Of a stretch of 64,000 nucleotides of DNA, positions 17,452-26,683 are shown in pieces. The position numbers and the translations under genes are program-made. The notes under the pieces are model-generated. The model was not told where the DNA came from and did no database searches. It worked only from the letters and a program-made list of their open reading frames with translations. The stretch comes from Gabonibacter massiliensis (GTDB lineage: Bacteria; Bacteroidota; Bacteroidia; Bacteroidales; Marinifilaceae), in NCBI GenBank assembly GCA_001487125.1, contig LN913013.1, positions 2,260,048-2,324,047 of the forward strand, in the 5' to 3' direction. How positions within the stretch are numbered: the first letter of the stretch is position 1; each line of letters begins with the position of its first letter.

Positions 17452-18756
17452 ATGCGGAAATCACAGTTTTTAATCGGAGCGGCTTCTTCTGGAAGCGGGA
17501 AAACTACCTTTACGATCGGTTTGTTGCGGGCTTTGAAGGATCGAGGCTTGGACGTACAGCCCTTTAAATGCGGACCGGATTATATCGATACGAAGTATCA
17601 CGCCATTGCCTCGGGGGAAGAATCGGTGAATTTGGATGTTTTTATGGCTGCTGAAAAGCGTGTACGGGAGGTATATGCCCGTTATGGCGAACATTCGGAC
17701 GTATGCGTGACCGAAGGGGTAATGGGCCTATTCGACGGTTATGACGGCATGAACGGGAGTAGTGCGGAAATTGCCGCTTTGTTGAATATTCCCGTGATAT
17801 TGTTGTTGAATGCCCGGTCGACGGCTTATTCCGTAGCCCCTGTCCTGTACGGTTTCAAACATTTTTATCCGAAGTTGCAGGTTGCGGGGGTCGTTTTTAA
17901 TTTTGTCAGTTCCGCTATGCATTACTCTTATTTGCAACAAGCGTGCGAGGATGTCGGTATGGAAGCTTTGGGATACCTCCCGAAACAGGAAGATTTTGAG
18001 GTGCCTTCCCGGCATTTGGGGTTAACTCTTGATGAAACTTTCGATTTTGATGCATTTGCCGGCCGGGTGGCGAAGGTTATCACACGGACGGTAGATGTGG
18101 ATCGTTTATTGGAGTTGACCCGAAGGGCTTTTGAACCGGTTGCTGTTAGTGAGAGGAGAGTAACCGAAAGATTGAGGATCGCTGTTGCCATGGATGAGGC
18201 CTTTAACTTTGTTTACCGTGAAAATATGGAGGTATTGAAACGAATGGGTGAAGTTACTTTTTTCAGTCCTTTGCGGGACCGGGAGCTGCCGTTATCGGAT
18301 TTTGTCTATCTACCCGGCGGATATCCCGAGTACTATTTGCCCGAATTATCTGCCAACGGGGAAATGTTGGCTTCGATTCGGGATTATGGGGAGAGTGGAG
18401 GAAAAGTCTTTGCCGAATGCGGGGGGATGATGTATCTTTGTGATTCTATTTCGGGTATGGACGGAAAGGTATACCCTATGGCAGGACTTTTGAAACATAG
18501 GGCGACCATGGAGAAGATGGGTTTGAAATTGGGATATCGGCGGATAGAGATCGACGGTATGGTATTCCGGGGACATGAATTCCACTATTCCCGGGTAGTG
18601 TCCGGAGATCGGTTTATCCCTACGGTTGGAAAAACATATAGTGCTAAAGGGCGGGAAACGGACACGCCGATTTATCATTATAAACACGTGTTGGCTTCCT
18701 ATATCCATTTTTATTGGGATGAGGAAACATTTCAGTCCTTGTATTCGATTATTTGA
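17452..18756 (+). CDS. cbiA: Cobyrinate a,c-diamide synthase
   Basis: The 434-residue enzyme amidates the a and c side chains of (cobalt-)cobyrinate using ATP and glutamine. It has the P-loop IGAASSGSGKTTF at the N-terminus, KCGPDYIDTKYH near residue 38, and a C-terminal class I glutaminase domain with FAECGGMMYL supplying the nucleophilic cysteine near residue 323 and FRGHEFHYS supplying the histidine near 365. ATG 17452 is chosen because a promoter element overlaps any earlier start. It is divergent from the receptor riboswitch and stands alone on the plus strand, with no riboswitch of its own. Confidence 0.93.
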   Translation: MRKSQFLIGAASSGSGKTTFTIGLLRALKDRGLDVQPFKCGPDYIDTKYHAIASGEESVNLDVFMAAEKRVREVYARYGEHSDVCVTEGVMGLFDGYDGMNGSSAEIAALLNIPVILLLNARSTAYSVAPVLYGFKHFYPKLQVAGVVFNFVSSAMHYSYLQQACEDVGMEALGYLPKQEDFEVPSRHLGLTLDETFDFDAFAGRVAKVITRTVDVDRLLELTRRAFEPVAVSERRVTERLRIAVAMDEAFNFVYRENMEVLKRMGEVTFFSPLRDRELPLSDFVYLPGGYPEYYLPELSANGEMLASIRDYGESGGKVFAECGGMMYLCDSISGMDGKVYPMAGLLKHRATMEKMGLKLGYRRIEIDGMVFRGHEFHYSRVVSGDRFIPTVGKTYSAKGRETDTPIYHYKHVLASYIHFYWDEETFQSLYSII

Positions 18757-18825
18757 TTTTTGAAAAAGGATTATATTTTTTATTTTAATACGATGAATAG
18801 GAGAGGCATCCTTTCTTAAAAGGGA

Positions 18826-19281
18826 CTATAACTTCTTTTCTCTAATCGTTCTTTTTTTTCCATCGAGGATGAGTTCGATGCTTTTTAATGACTTTATGGA
18901 AGAGGTATAATTTTCTATTTTACCGTTTGTGAGCTTGTATTCGACAATCAATTGAAATTCTCCTTTTCTCGGGATATAATATTTCCGGAAAATACTTATG
19001 ACATCGTAGTATTCTTCATAAATGAACGTATTCCATTCCGTGGCCGTTTTTTCTTGGATATATATCCGGATAATCTCTTTTTTTTGTTTGTCCGTTTGGG
19101 AAAACCGGATGCAGAACGGAAGAGGTGAGTTTTCTTCCGAACGGATGGAATCTTTTAACGGGTGAACGCTATCGATTCGGGTTATACGGTCATAGGATAT
19201 TTGCTGGGCAGAGGCAGGAGGTACGAATCCCCAATATAGGATGCCGAATAAGAGGCTTTTTAGAATTGAGCTTGTTTTCAT
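18826..19281 (-). CDS. Secreted protein of unknown function
   Basis: The 151-residue product has a signal peptide with the cleavage motif ASAQQ at about residues 23-27. The mature part is rich in charged and aromatic residues in a beta-like alternation (IIRIYIQEKTATEWNTFIY). I recognise no family. It is convergent with cbiA (70-base gap) and does not obviously belong to the cobalamin operons. Confidence 0.6.
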   Translation of the reverse strand: MKTSSILKSLLFGILYWGFVPPASAQQISYDRITRIDSVHPLKDSIRSEENSPLPFCIRFSQTDKQKKEIIRIYIQEKTATEWNTFIYEEYYDVISIFRKYYIPRKGEFQLIVEYKLTNGKIENYTSSIKSLKSIELILDGKKRTIREKKL

Positions 19282-19491
19282 AAGATAGGATATTGTAGGA
19301 TCGTTATTCTCGCTATTCCAAATAAAAAAAAGTATGATTAGACGCTATATCTTATAATAAAATGCTTTAAAGGTAGAAAAGTATTATCGTCTTTTAAGAA
19401 TAAATATAAAAAAACGAACAAGGGATTAACTTATTGGCCTGCGATTGGGGGATATGTAACGGCTAATTCTCCGATCGGTAGTTAACCTTTT

Positions 19492-19505
19492 CCTGTAATT
19501 ACAGG
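19492..19505. repeat. Perfect 14-base palindrome, possible operator
   Basis: CCTGTAATTACAGG is fully self-complementary and lies in the 336-base gap between the secreted-protein gene and the large membrane-protein gene. The rest of this gap is AT-rich without a gene, apart from the hairpin at 19547-19588. Confidence 0.3.
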
Positions 19506-19546
19506 ATACGAGCACCCGTACATGAAAAATAAGTAGATATAAAAAT

Positions 19547-19588
19547 GATTAAGAGATTAGATTGAGGTAATCACCTAATCTCTTAATC
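19547..19588. terminator. Hairpin downstream of the first large membrane protein
   Basis: GATTAAGAGATTAG at 19547-19560 pairs perfectly with CTAATCTCTTAATC at 19575-19588 around a 14-base loop, 30 bases past the stop of the minus-strand gene. No strong U-run follows. The stem resembles inverted repeats at 38157-38194 and 61025-61056, so it may be a dispersed intergenic element rather than a dedicated terminator. Confidence 0.4.
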
Positions 19589-19617
19589 ATAACATTACCG
19601 GAGTTTCAATGATCCGT

Positions 19618-22600
19618 TTACTTTTCCTTTACCCATTTAACGGCATCGGCAATCACGAGCTGAATAAATGAATAAGGATATTTCTCTGATGTAAAAGGAT
19701 GATCTACTCCCCTGTCGTCCAACACAACACGGGATTCTCCGGCCGGCAGGTTAAACTTGCCCAGCGATATCCAGGCTTCTTCTTCCGGTAAGAGGTAGAG
19801 GTTTGACAAATCGAAATTTCCTTCTTGAACTTCTAAGATTATTTCCTCTTTTCCTTGGGGAGTGTAGACGGTATAGTAATTTTTCATTCCCGGGAAGTCG
19901 GTCGTATATATATCTCTTCTTGATGTCGTATAATGAGGCCGATAGATAAATATTTCGTATTTTCCGGCTTCCGGAAGGTTGGCAGTCCATTCGGCTTTGA
20001 ATTGACCGGTACCGACTTCTTTTACAAATGCGCTACGGATACGATTGCCGTACATTCCTTTTTTTAATATAGGATTCCAAGCATTAGCTTTAAGGTTTTG
20101 CGGGTTGACGTATTCCTGATCGCTCTCGTTTCTGAACAGATCGGCTAATCGTTTTCGGTTGTTTGCCGAATCGATCAACTGGAAATTCTCGTCCTCGTTG
20201 TCGACGACGATCTCTCCCGGGGGATAGAATTCATTTCTATCGATCGGCGTGACTCCTTCTTTCGGTACGGGACCTGAGAAGGGGAACTCTCCCGGGGAAA
20301 ATAAAATGTTATCATTGGGTAAAATGCCCGAAAAGTTGGTGGTCAATTCTAACCGGTGTTCGATGTTTGCATGAATGACGATTCGTTTAAATTCTCCGGG
20401 TTTGATCAGGTAATTTCGGTCGTATCCGGTTATTGCACCGTACATATCAGTTATAAGGAGTGAAACGATACCGTCCGTTTCACTGATATTGCCCACCTTG
20501 AAATCGATGATCCGTGTCTTTCCCGTCGTTTTGAGGGAGAGGTCTTTTATCGTTAACAGGGGTATCTGGTGGCCCGTGTACCACTCGTCCATGTAAGGTT
20601 TGATGTTCTGTCCGAACCGTTGCTCGAATTCCTCGAGGAACGAGTCGAAATCGGTTTCTTGAAAACGGATACGCTCGTTGAATTCATGCATGAAACGGTT
20701 TAAGGAGTCCCAGGTGGTGATTGTCGCAAGGTAGCCTAATAAATGCGAAACTTTTAAAGAAATGGCCGAACTTTGTTCCCTGCTGTATCCTTCCGCGATA
20801 ATTCCTTTCAACCCCTTCTCTGCAAAATGATTTAATATTTTCGGACTTATTTTGGATTCCGATAGTCTCGGGTTTATCATATTTTTGAATATCAATTCTA
20901 TACCCTGGTACGAATCGGACGTGAGGCTGCTATTGTAATTCGAGAAAATGTTTTTTATTCCTATCCTACCAAGAATAGAGGGCATGTAGCGGTACAGAAC
21001 GTATTCCTCCACGCTTTCGTCTTGATTAGGATCTTTTGAAAGAGTACCGGGATGGGTTGATTCTACTCTGCATAAACGTTCCCAGAAAAGAGCCATTTCC
21101 GGTTGGATGTTATCGCTAAACGAATTGTTATCGCTAAACGAAGTTTTGTTGGTCCAAAAATAGGAGGAGGAAGGAACCTCGATCAATTTAAAATATTTAA
21201 AGGGGTAAGGGATGGGAGTATTGTATTCGATTTCATTTTTACATTCATAAAAAATCTCTTTTAAATTTTTCTCCCGGTCCGGGTTATCTTTTTTCAAGGC
21301 TTCCCATTCATCGAAATATTTCATATAGAAACTATTTCCCGGATAAGTGTAAAACTCGACGGTAAGGGAATCTACGGTGATCGCCCTTTTCTCGTAATTC
21401 CCGATACAGAGGGTTAACCCGGTCAGGTTTTGTAAATTGTTGAACGTGACGTTATCGCCCTCTCTCGTCGGTTTGCCTTGCGATAAAACGGTCATCCCGC
21501 CCGGGTTTTTGACATGGAGGGTATAATCCGTGAAATTAGTCTCTTTGGATGCCTGCAACCAGACAGGGGGAACTGCCGTCGGGTACCACATCACTTGCGG
21601 CAGAAGCAAGGTATATTTATCCGATACAAAAGCCGTACGGTTACCATAGTTTTCACCTTCACGATCGGTGCGGGGAGAGAAGAATTTGTCGTCGGGGATG
21701 TTTACCTGATAAATATCCTCGTCGATCGTTCCCCCGTACGTGATCTCTATCTCGATATTTTCCCCGGGAGCCAGGGGACGCTTGATGACGATCACCTGCC
21801 GGTCCCTGTGAAAGGGAAGGTTTTGTCCCCCGGATTCGATCTTGTCGATCTTTAATCCCGGGTTTAGGAAGAGCAGAAGTTGCTCCATTGTTGTTTTTTT
21901 CCGGTTTTGGATTTTCATCCGGCTTGTTGCCGAGAATTTATCTCCCCCGGGTCGATAGGTGATATCGTGCTCAGTTACACGAGCCTTGGGATATTCATTG
22001 TATTTCAAGAAAATTTCGCGATACCCGATCCTGTTTTTCAGGCGGGTTTGAAATTTTTCAACATATACGATGCCAAGGCCCAGGGCCAGTACGAAACACA
22101 GGAAAGCGGGAATGGTTAAATAACGTTTTTTACCGGGAGTACCGGGTTGTCTTTTCGTGAAGGGTACGGCGAAGTAGAGCAGGCTTATACCCAATAACAG
22201 GATCGCACCTCGCTGGAGCAGGTAATTCTCCATGTGCATGAACCCGACTAAGGTGGAAAAAGAGTTCGGCAGCGAACTTCCCCGGAAATCGAATATCCCG
22301 TGAAGAGGCGTCGTCAGGTAGGTGTACGCTAAGTAGAGAAAAACGATCAGGATAAGCCAGCTGACGAAAGGGTGTTTAACTAACCTGTTTACCAATACGG
22401 ATAACCCGGTAATAAAAACAAGCGTGGGCAACACGTAAGTGAGTAGATAAAAAAGATTTACCCACAAGTTAACGGGAGAATCCGGTATTAATATTCCCGT
22501 AGACATTAAGCTAATTACAAAGATGACATCTATCGTGAAGAATGGGATAAGAATACCCAAAATTTCTCCGAGAAAAGATCGGCCGTTACCGATGGGCCGT

Positions 22601-22890
22601 GCTGAAAGCACTTCCCGGGTTTCGGCTTTTTTCCGTTTCCTATGGATATCGCAGACGATAAAAGCGACAATTATCGATTGGAACAAGTTTAAAAAGTGAA
22701 TCCCGAATAAAGAAAAGGAGGATGCAAATACAAATTTTCTCCAATTGATGTATTCGTATTGGTAAGTATCCAATAAGGGTTGGCCTAAAGTATATATGAA
22801 TACCCCGAAAATAAAGAGATAAAATAACCAGTTTCTTTTTACTAACTTGCTCTCGTAAGTTATGGCAGCTTTTAGAGTTGTTTTTTCCAT
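19618..22890 (-). CDS. Large membrane protein A: ABC-2-like permease, M1-peptidase-like ectodomain and golvesin-type C-terminal domain
   Basis: The 1,090-residue product has six to seven hydrophobic segments in residues 20-280, including a conserved ABC-2-like loop (RKKAETREVLSARPIGNG, 87-104). A beta-sandwich at about 300-510 and a helical region at 515-780 (FLEEFEQRFGQNIKPYMDEW) resemble the M1-aminopeptidase part of the permease/M1 fusion proteins of Bacteroidota. I find no HExxH zinc motif, so peptidase activity is unlikely. Residues 890-1090 (IVVDNEDENFQLI; LPEAGKYEIFIYRP; LVIADAVKWV) match the golvesin/xanthan-lyase C-terminal domain. ATG 22890 is chosen by comparison with copy B, whose start aligns with the second of the two adjacent ATGs. 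No ABC ATPase gene is nearby. An 18-base tandem duplication (21109-21144) repeats the SFSDNN motif. Function unknown. Confidence 0.82.
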   Translation of the reverse strand: MEKTTLKAAITYESKLVKRNWLFYLFIFGVFIYTLGQPLLDTYQYEYINWRKFVFASSFSLFGIHFLNLFQSIIVAFIVCDIHRKRKKAETREVLSARPIGNGRSFLGEILGILIPFFTIDVIFVISLMSTGILIPDSPVNLWVNLFYLLTYVLPTLVFITGLSVLVNRLVKHPFVSWLILIVFLYLAYTYLTTPLHGIFDFRGSSLPNSFSTLVGFMHMENYLLQRGAILLLGISLLYFAVPFTKRQPGTPGKKRYLTIPAFLCFVLALGLGIVYVEKFQTRLKNRIGYREIFLKYNEYPKARVTEHDITYRPGGDKFSATSRMKIQNRKKTTMEQLLLFLNPGLKIDKIESGGQNLPFHRDRQVIVIKRPLAPGENIEIEITYGGTIDEDIYQVNIPDDKFFSPRTDREGENYGNRTAFVSDKYTLLLPQVMWYPTAVPPVWLQASKETNFTDYTLHVKNPGGMTVLSQGKPTREGDNVTFNNLQNLTGLTLCIGNYEKRAITVDSLTVEFYTYPGNSFYMKYFDEWEALKKDNPDREKNLKEIFYECKNEIEYNTPIPYPFKYFKLIEVPSSSYFWTNKTSFSDNNSFSDNIQPEMALFWERLCRVESTHPGTLSKDPNQDESVEEYVLYRYMPSILGRIGIKNIFSNYNSSLTSDSYQGIELIFKNMINPRLSESKISPKILNHFAEKGLKGIIAEGYSREQSSAISLKVSHLLGYLATITTWDSLNRFMHEFNERIRFQETDFDSFLEEFEQRFGQNIKPYMDEWYTGHQIPLLTIKDLSLKTTGKTRIIDFKVGNISETDGIVSLLITDMYGAITGYDRNYLIKPGEFKRIVIHANIEHRLELTTNFSGILPNDNILFSPGEFPFSGPVPKEGVTPIDRNEFYPPGEIVVDNEDENFQLIDSANNRKRLADLFRNESDQEYVNPQNLKANAWNPILKKGMYGNRIRSAFVKEVGTGQFKAEWTANLPEAGKYEIFIYRPHYTTSRRDIYTTDFPGMKNYYTVYTPQGKEEIILEVQEGNFDLSNLYLLPEEEAWISLGKFNLPAGESRVVLDDRGVDHPFTSEKYPYSFIQLVIADAVKWVKEK

Positions 22891-22932
22891 CATTGCAGGT
22901 TTTGTTTTTTTGTGATTTATTTTTAGTACGTC

Positions 22933-22975
22933 CCAAAGATATAAATAAAAAAACTATTATGTAATACATAGTATT
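22933..22975 (-). promoter_or_regulatory. Promoter with palindrome for large membrane protein A
   Basis: The minus strand has the -7 element TATCTTTGG at 22933-22941. Some 22 bases further upstream is AATACATAGTATT (22963-22975), an inverted repeat overlapping the -33 position. Copy B has the same layout (36012-36055), which argues that both elements are functional. The gene therefore seems to have its own promoter rather than depending on the cbiP-cobD-cbiB transcript. Confidence 0.5.
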
Positions 22976-23075
22976 GTTAAAATAAGGAAAGATTGTTCGA
23001 GTATAAGATTCGGAACGGATTAAATGTCGAAAAAAACAGAAGCGAAAAGGCTTTTGTCGTATTTCTGATCGAGAA

Positions 23076-24020
23076 TTACGCGTTATAAGCGAATATAGTG
23101 TAGAAAATAGAGATTATCAGGAGCGTAAGTAAACAAACCATTTGGTTGATGCGGGCGGCACGACGAAAGTCCGTGCGGGAGAGTTCCCGATCGTTGGTCC
23201 CGATATATGGCTTATCGACAAGTATACCGTGGTAGATGTTGGGTCCCCCGAATCGGCAATCCAAACTTCCGGCCATTGCGGATTCCGGGTAGCCGGAATT
23301 AGGGCTGGCGTGCTGCCGAGCGTATTGCCGGATAAAATTGAAGATTCCTTTCCGATAACCGACGATGGCAATAAACAGGGCTGTTATCCGGGCAGGGATA
23401 TAATTGAAAATATCATCAACGCGAGCCGAACAACATCCGAAATCTTTGTATTTGGGATCTTTGTAACCGACCATAGAGTCGAGGGTATTGATCATTTTAT
23501 AAGCCATCATAGCGGGAAATCCGCCGAGCGCGTAAAAGAAAAGCGGGGCAACGACGCCGTCGCTTAAATTTTCGGCCATGGTTTCCAAAACCGCCGTGTA
23601 TATTTTTTTCGGGGGAAGTTGAGAGGTATCTCGTCCCACGATCCAGGACAGACGTTTGCGTCCGGCTTCTACTCCTTTTTTTTCCAACGTATCTATGACC
23701 TCTCTTCCTTCTTGGATCAAACTGTGGTTGGCTAATCCGTAGAAGACGAAAGCGGAAGCGACGATATAATAGAAGACAGGTGAGATTTTCCAGGTTAGGA
23801 TTGAAATTCCTATACCGATCCCCCATATGAAAAGCGGTAGGAGCAGAGCTACTAAACATCCCTTGGTTTTTCGATATTTTCCTTGATTCAAATGACGTTC
23901 GCACCAGTTGATTAAGTTCCCGAAAGCCACGACGGGGTGAGGGAGTTTGCGAGGATCTCCGAAAAGCAGGTCCAGGATGTAACCGGAGATTAAAGGGAGC
24001 AAAACAGGTAGAAGGGACAT
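23076..24020 (-). CDS. cbiB: Adenosylcobinamide-phosphate synthase
   Basis: The 314-residue inner-membrane protein attaches the aminopropanol arm to adenosylcobyric acid. It has the CbiB signatures LDLLFGDPRKLPHPVVAFG near residue 17, WIVGRDTSQL near 126, AVLETMAENLSDGVVAPLF near 143 and MINTLDSMVGYKDPKY near 175, and ends in a last hydrophobic helix (LLIISIFYTIFAYNA). It starts 11 bases after cobD, within a cbiP-cobD-cbiB operon. A decayed copy of its 3' end is found at about 36262-36350. Confidence 0.93.
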   Translation of the reverse strand: MSLLPVLLPLISGYILDLLFGDPRKLPHPVVAFGNLINWCERHLNQGKYRKTKGCLVALLLPLFIWGIGIGISILTWKISPVFYYIVASAFVFYGLANHSLIQEGREVIDTLEKKGVEAGRKRLSWIVGRDTSQLPPKKIYTAVLETMAENLSDGVVAPLFFYALGGFPAMMAYKMINTLDSMVGYKDPKYKDFGCCSARVDDIFNYIPARITALFIAIVGYRKGIFNFIRQYARQHASPNSGYPESAMAGSLDCRFGGPNIYHGILVDKPYIGTNDRELSRTDFRRAARINQMVCLLTLLIISIFYTIFAYNA

Positions 24021-24031
24021 GGTCGGAAGAT

Positions 24032-25099
24032 TTAATACGGTTTCGTTTTGGCAGGAGAACCTTCGTTGGCCCCAAGTTCTTGTAATGCCTCTATCAGCAG
24101 GCCGTTTTTAAAATCGGTCAGGGTATTTACCCGGAAATAGCGGTTGTTTAGTCCCCGGAAATTGGAGGCATCCCGAATCAGAAGTCCGTATCTTTCAAGG
24201 AGGATATGTTTTAGAACCGTTGAATTCCAGTCAGTCTCGACTAAAAAGAAGGAGGTTTCGGAGGGTTGGGGACGGAATCCCGGAATCTTTTGCAGGGCTG
24301 TCACGAATGTTTGCTTTCTGCGTAACAGATGTTGTGTATCGGGAAGTAAGTCCTCTCCATGTGTCAAGAGGTATTTTCCGACTTCAATGGCAAGAGCGTT
24401 TATACTCCAGGGTTGTTTGAACTTTTTAATCCGGGAGATCAGTTGCTCGTTTCCTAACAGGTAGCCTAACCGGAGTCCCGGAATGGCAAAATTCTTGGTC
24501 ATGGAGTGGATTACTAATAGATTCGGAAATTGTTCCAGCAGCCCTTCTGCCGGATAAGCAGAAGGGGCGAAATCAATAAAGGATTCATCCACAACAAGTG
24601 TCATTCGGGGGTGATGTCGGAGTAAGTTCCGAATCTGGTCAAGTTCCCATACTCGTCCGTCCGGATTATTCGGATTACAGATAAACATGAGTTCCGGTTC
24701 GGGACAAATTTTTCCTATTTCTTCCGGAGTACATTCCCGTTCGGAAAAAGGGATAAAAGCGAGTCGATGTTTATATAACGAACAGGCGTCTTCGTATTCT
24801 GTAAAAGAGGGGATCGGCAAACAGGTATTGGCTCCCGTAAAAGCATGAGCGATGAGGTAGAAGAGCTCGGTTGCCCCGTTACCTGCAATTACATTCTCGG
24901 AGGAGATTCCATAATGCCGGGCGACTATTTCCACAAAAGATCCCGCATCGGGTTCCGGATAATGGAGGATCTTGTCCATTTGTTGCAGGATAACCGATTG
25001 CAATAGGTTGATATCTGTTTCGTACCAGACATTCGTGGAAAAGTTCGCTTTTATCTCTCCGGCGGCCTTGTATATATCATCTCCGTGTCCGTGTATCAT
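24032..25099 (-). CDS. cobD: L-threonine-O-3-phosphate decarboxylase (class I/II aminotransferase fold)
   Basis: The 355-residue PLP enzyme has GNGATELFYLI near residue 74, FICNPNNPDGRVW near 139, VVDESFIDFAP near 168 and the PLP lysine in SMTKNFAIPGLRLGY near 199. Its histidinol-phosphate aminotransferase-like fold and its position directly between cbiP and cbiB identify it as Salmonella-type CobD. CobD makes the (R)-1-amino-2-propanol phosphate used by CbiB. Its ATG overlaps the cbiP stop by four bases. HisC itself is the main alternative, but the cobalamin context makes that unlikely. Confidence 0.9.
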   Translation of the reverse strand: MIHGHGDDIYKAAGEIKANFSTNVWYETDINLLQSVILQQMDKILHYPEPDAGSFVEIVARHYGISSENVIAGNGATELFYLIAHAFTGANTCLPIPSFTEYEDACSLYKHRLAFIPFSERECTPEEIGKICPEPELMFICNPNNPDGRVWELDQIRNLLRHHPRMTLVVDESFIDFAPSAYPAEGLLEQFPNLLVIHSMTKNFAIPGLRLGYLLGNEQLISRIKKFKQPWSINALAIEVGKYLLTHGEDLLPDTQHLLRRKQTFVTALQKIPGFRPQPSETSFFLVETDWNSTVLKHILLERYGLLIRDASNFRGLNNRYFRVNTLTDFKNGLLIEALQELGANEGSPAKTKPY

Positions 25100-26577
25100 C
25101 GTTCATCTGTTTTTAAAGTGGAATAGATATAGGCTAAGTCTACGGCAGCCCTCACGTGATCGGCCAGTAAATCGTATTGCCTGTTTTTGTAGGCGGCATA
25201 ATCGAATTCGGATGGAGCCATCGGGGTCAATCCTTCCGCCAACTCATTTAGAACGATACTGTTGTCTAATATACCGTGTAGGTAGGTGCCCCAACATTTA
25301 TCATTGAGAAGGTATCCGTCTTCTCGCCCGTCGCTCAATCTATTTAAAGGTGATGCCGGAGAATCGTTCAAAAGAGTCGTCCCTCCCATATGAATCTCGT
25401 AGCCTTCGCAGGTATTTTCGAGTCCTTTGAATCGAAACCTGCATTGGCGGGTGATCTTTTCCGGCTCCAACACGGTGATTGTCGGAAAAATACTTAATCC
25501 GGGAATCGCGTCGATCTCTCCTTCGATATGGAATGGGTCTTCTATTCTGGATCCTAACATTTGATACCCTCCGCATATTCCGATGATTTTCTTCCCCGAT
25601 TTGTGGGCTTGAAGTATGGCATCGGCAATTCCGTTCGAACGGATATCCTGTAAGTCGGCTATGGTGTTTTTAGAACCCGGCAGGATAATGATATCGGCCT
25701 TTTCGATTTCCCGGGTATTGTTCGTGTAATAGGCATGAAATCTGGGATCTTGTTCCAGTATGTTGAAATCCGTAAAGTTGGATAGGCGTTTCAAGAGGAT
25801 GATCGCCACGTTGATTTTTCCTTTCGTTGCCCGGTCATTTTTATTCTCGAGTGCCACTGAATCTTCATCTTCTATATGGATATCCCGGAAATAGGGAATG
25901 ACTCCTACCACGGGAATACGGGTCAAATCGCGGATGATTTTTCTTCCTTCATCGAAAAGAGAGACATCTCCCCTGAATTTGTTTATGATAATGCCTTTAA
26001 TCTGACGCTTTTCCTCTTCGTCGAGTAAGGCGATAGAGCCGTATACCGAAGCGAATACCCCCCCCCGGTCTATGTCGGCCACGAGATAAGTTGCGGCTCC
26101 CGTGCGGACAGCCATGCGCATATTGGTAATATCCCTGTTCTTCAGATTCAGTTCGGATATGCTTCCCGCTCCTTCTAACACGATAGGGTTGTATCGCCGG
26201 GAGAGGCGTTGGTAAGCCGCGTAGGCCTGATTAAACAGTTCCGCTTTGTTGTTCGCCAGAAAATACTCTTTGGCCGTCATATTACCGATCGGCTTTCCAT
26301 TTAAGACGACCTGTGAACTTTGTTCGTTCGTCGGTTTTAGCAACACGGGATTCATATCACTCTGCGGTGGAATCATGCAGGCTTCCGCTTGTACGGCTTG
26401 AGCACGTCCGATCTCCAATCCGTCCGGAGTGGAATAGGAATTGAGAGACATGTTTTGAGCTTTAAACGGGGCCGGATAATAACCGTCTTGTTTAAAAATG
26501 CGGCAAAAAGCGGCATTCACGATACTTTTTCCAGCATCGGAGCAAGTCCCGACGAACATGATGGGTTTTAACCGCAT
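25096..26577 (-). CDS. cbiP: Cobyric acid synthase
   Basis: The 493-residue glutamine amidotransferase amidates the b, d, e and g side chains of adenosylcobyrinate diamide. The N-terminal dethiobiotin-synthase-like domain has MFVGTCSDAGKSIVNAAF and FKAQNMSLNSY. The C-terminal class I glutaminase has the nucleophile in IGICGGYQMLG near residue 336 and the histidine in CWGTYLHGILD near 430. It has its own -7 element upstream and heads the cbiP-cobD-cbiB operon. Confidence 0.94.
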   Translation of the reverse strand: MRLKPIMFVGTCSDAGKSIVNAAFCRIFKQDGYYPAPFKAQNMSLNSYSTPDGLEIGRAQAVQAEACMIPPQSDMNPVLLKPTNEQSSQVVLNGKPIGNMTAKEYFLANNKAELFNQAYAAYQRLSRRYNPIVLEGAGSISELNLKNRDITNMRMAVRTGAATYLVADIDRGGVFASVYGSIALLDEEEKRQIKGIIINKFRGDVSLFDEGRKIIRDLTRIPVVGVIPYFRDIHIEDEDSVALENKNDRATKGKINVAIILLKRLSNFTDFNILEQDPRFHAYYTNNTREIEKADIIILPGSKNTIADLQDIRSNGIADAILQAHKSGKKIIGICGGYQMLGSRIEDPFHIEGEIDAIPGLSIFPTITVLEPEKITRQCRFRFKGLENTCEGYEIHMGGTTLLNDSPASPLNRLSDGREDGYLLNDKCWGTYLHGILDNSIVLNELAEGLTPMAPSEFDYAAYKNRQYDLLADHVRAAVDLAYIYSTLKTDER

Positions 26578-26618
26578 AAATAGAAAATTTTAAATTTCAC
26601 TTGCCAGCTTAACACGAT

Positions 26619-26627
26619 GCAAATATA
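26619..26627 (-). promoter_or_regulatory. -7 promoter element of cbiP
   Basis: The minus strand reads TATATTTGC, a full match to TAnnTTTG, 41 bases upstream of the cbiP ATG. It implies that cbiP-cobD-cbiB can be transcribed separately from the riboswitch-controlled PepSY gene upstream. Confidence 0.55.
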
Positions 26628-26683
26628 GCGCGGTGCAAATTTATTTTGGTAGTTTGTAAGATGAATTTTTCAAATATTGTCGT

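Noticed and set aside
21500..22120. Plus-strand frames antisense to membrane protein A (and matching ones in B)
   Set aside because: They mirror each other because the two genes are paralogous, and they disappear where the genes diverge, so they are shadows of the real coding strand.
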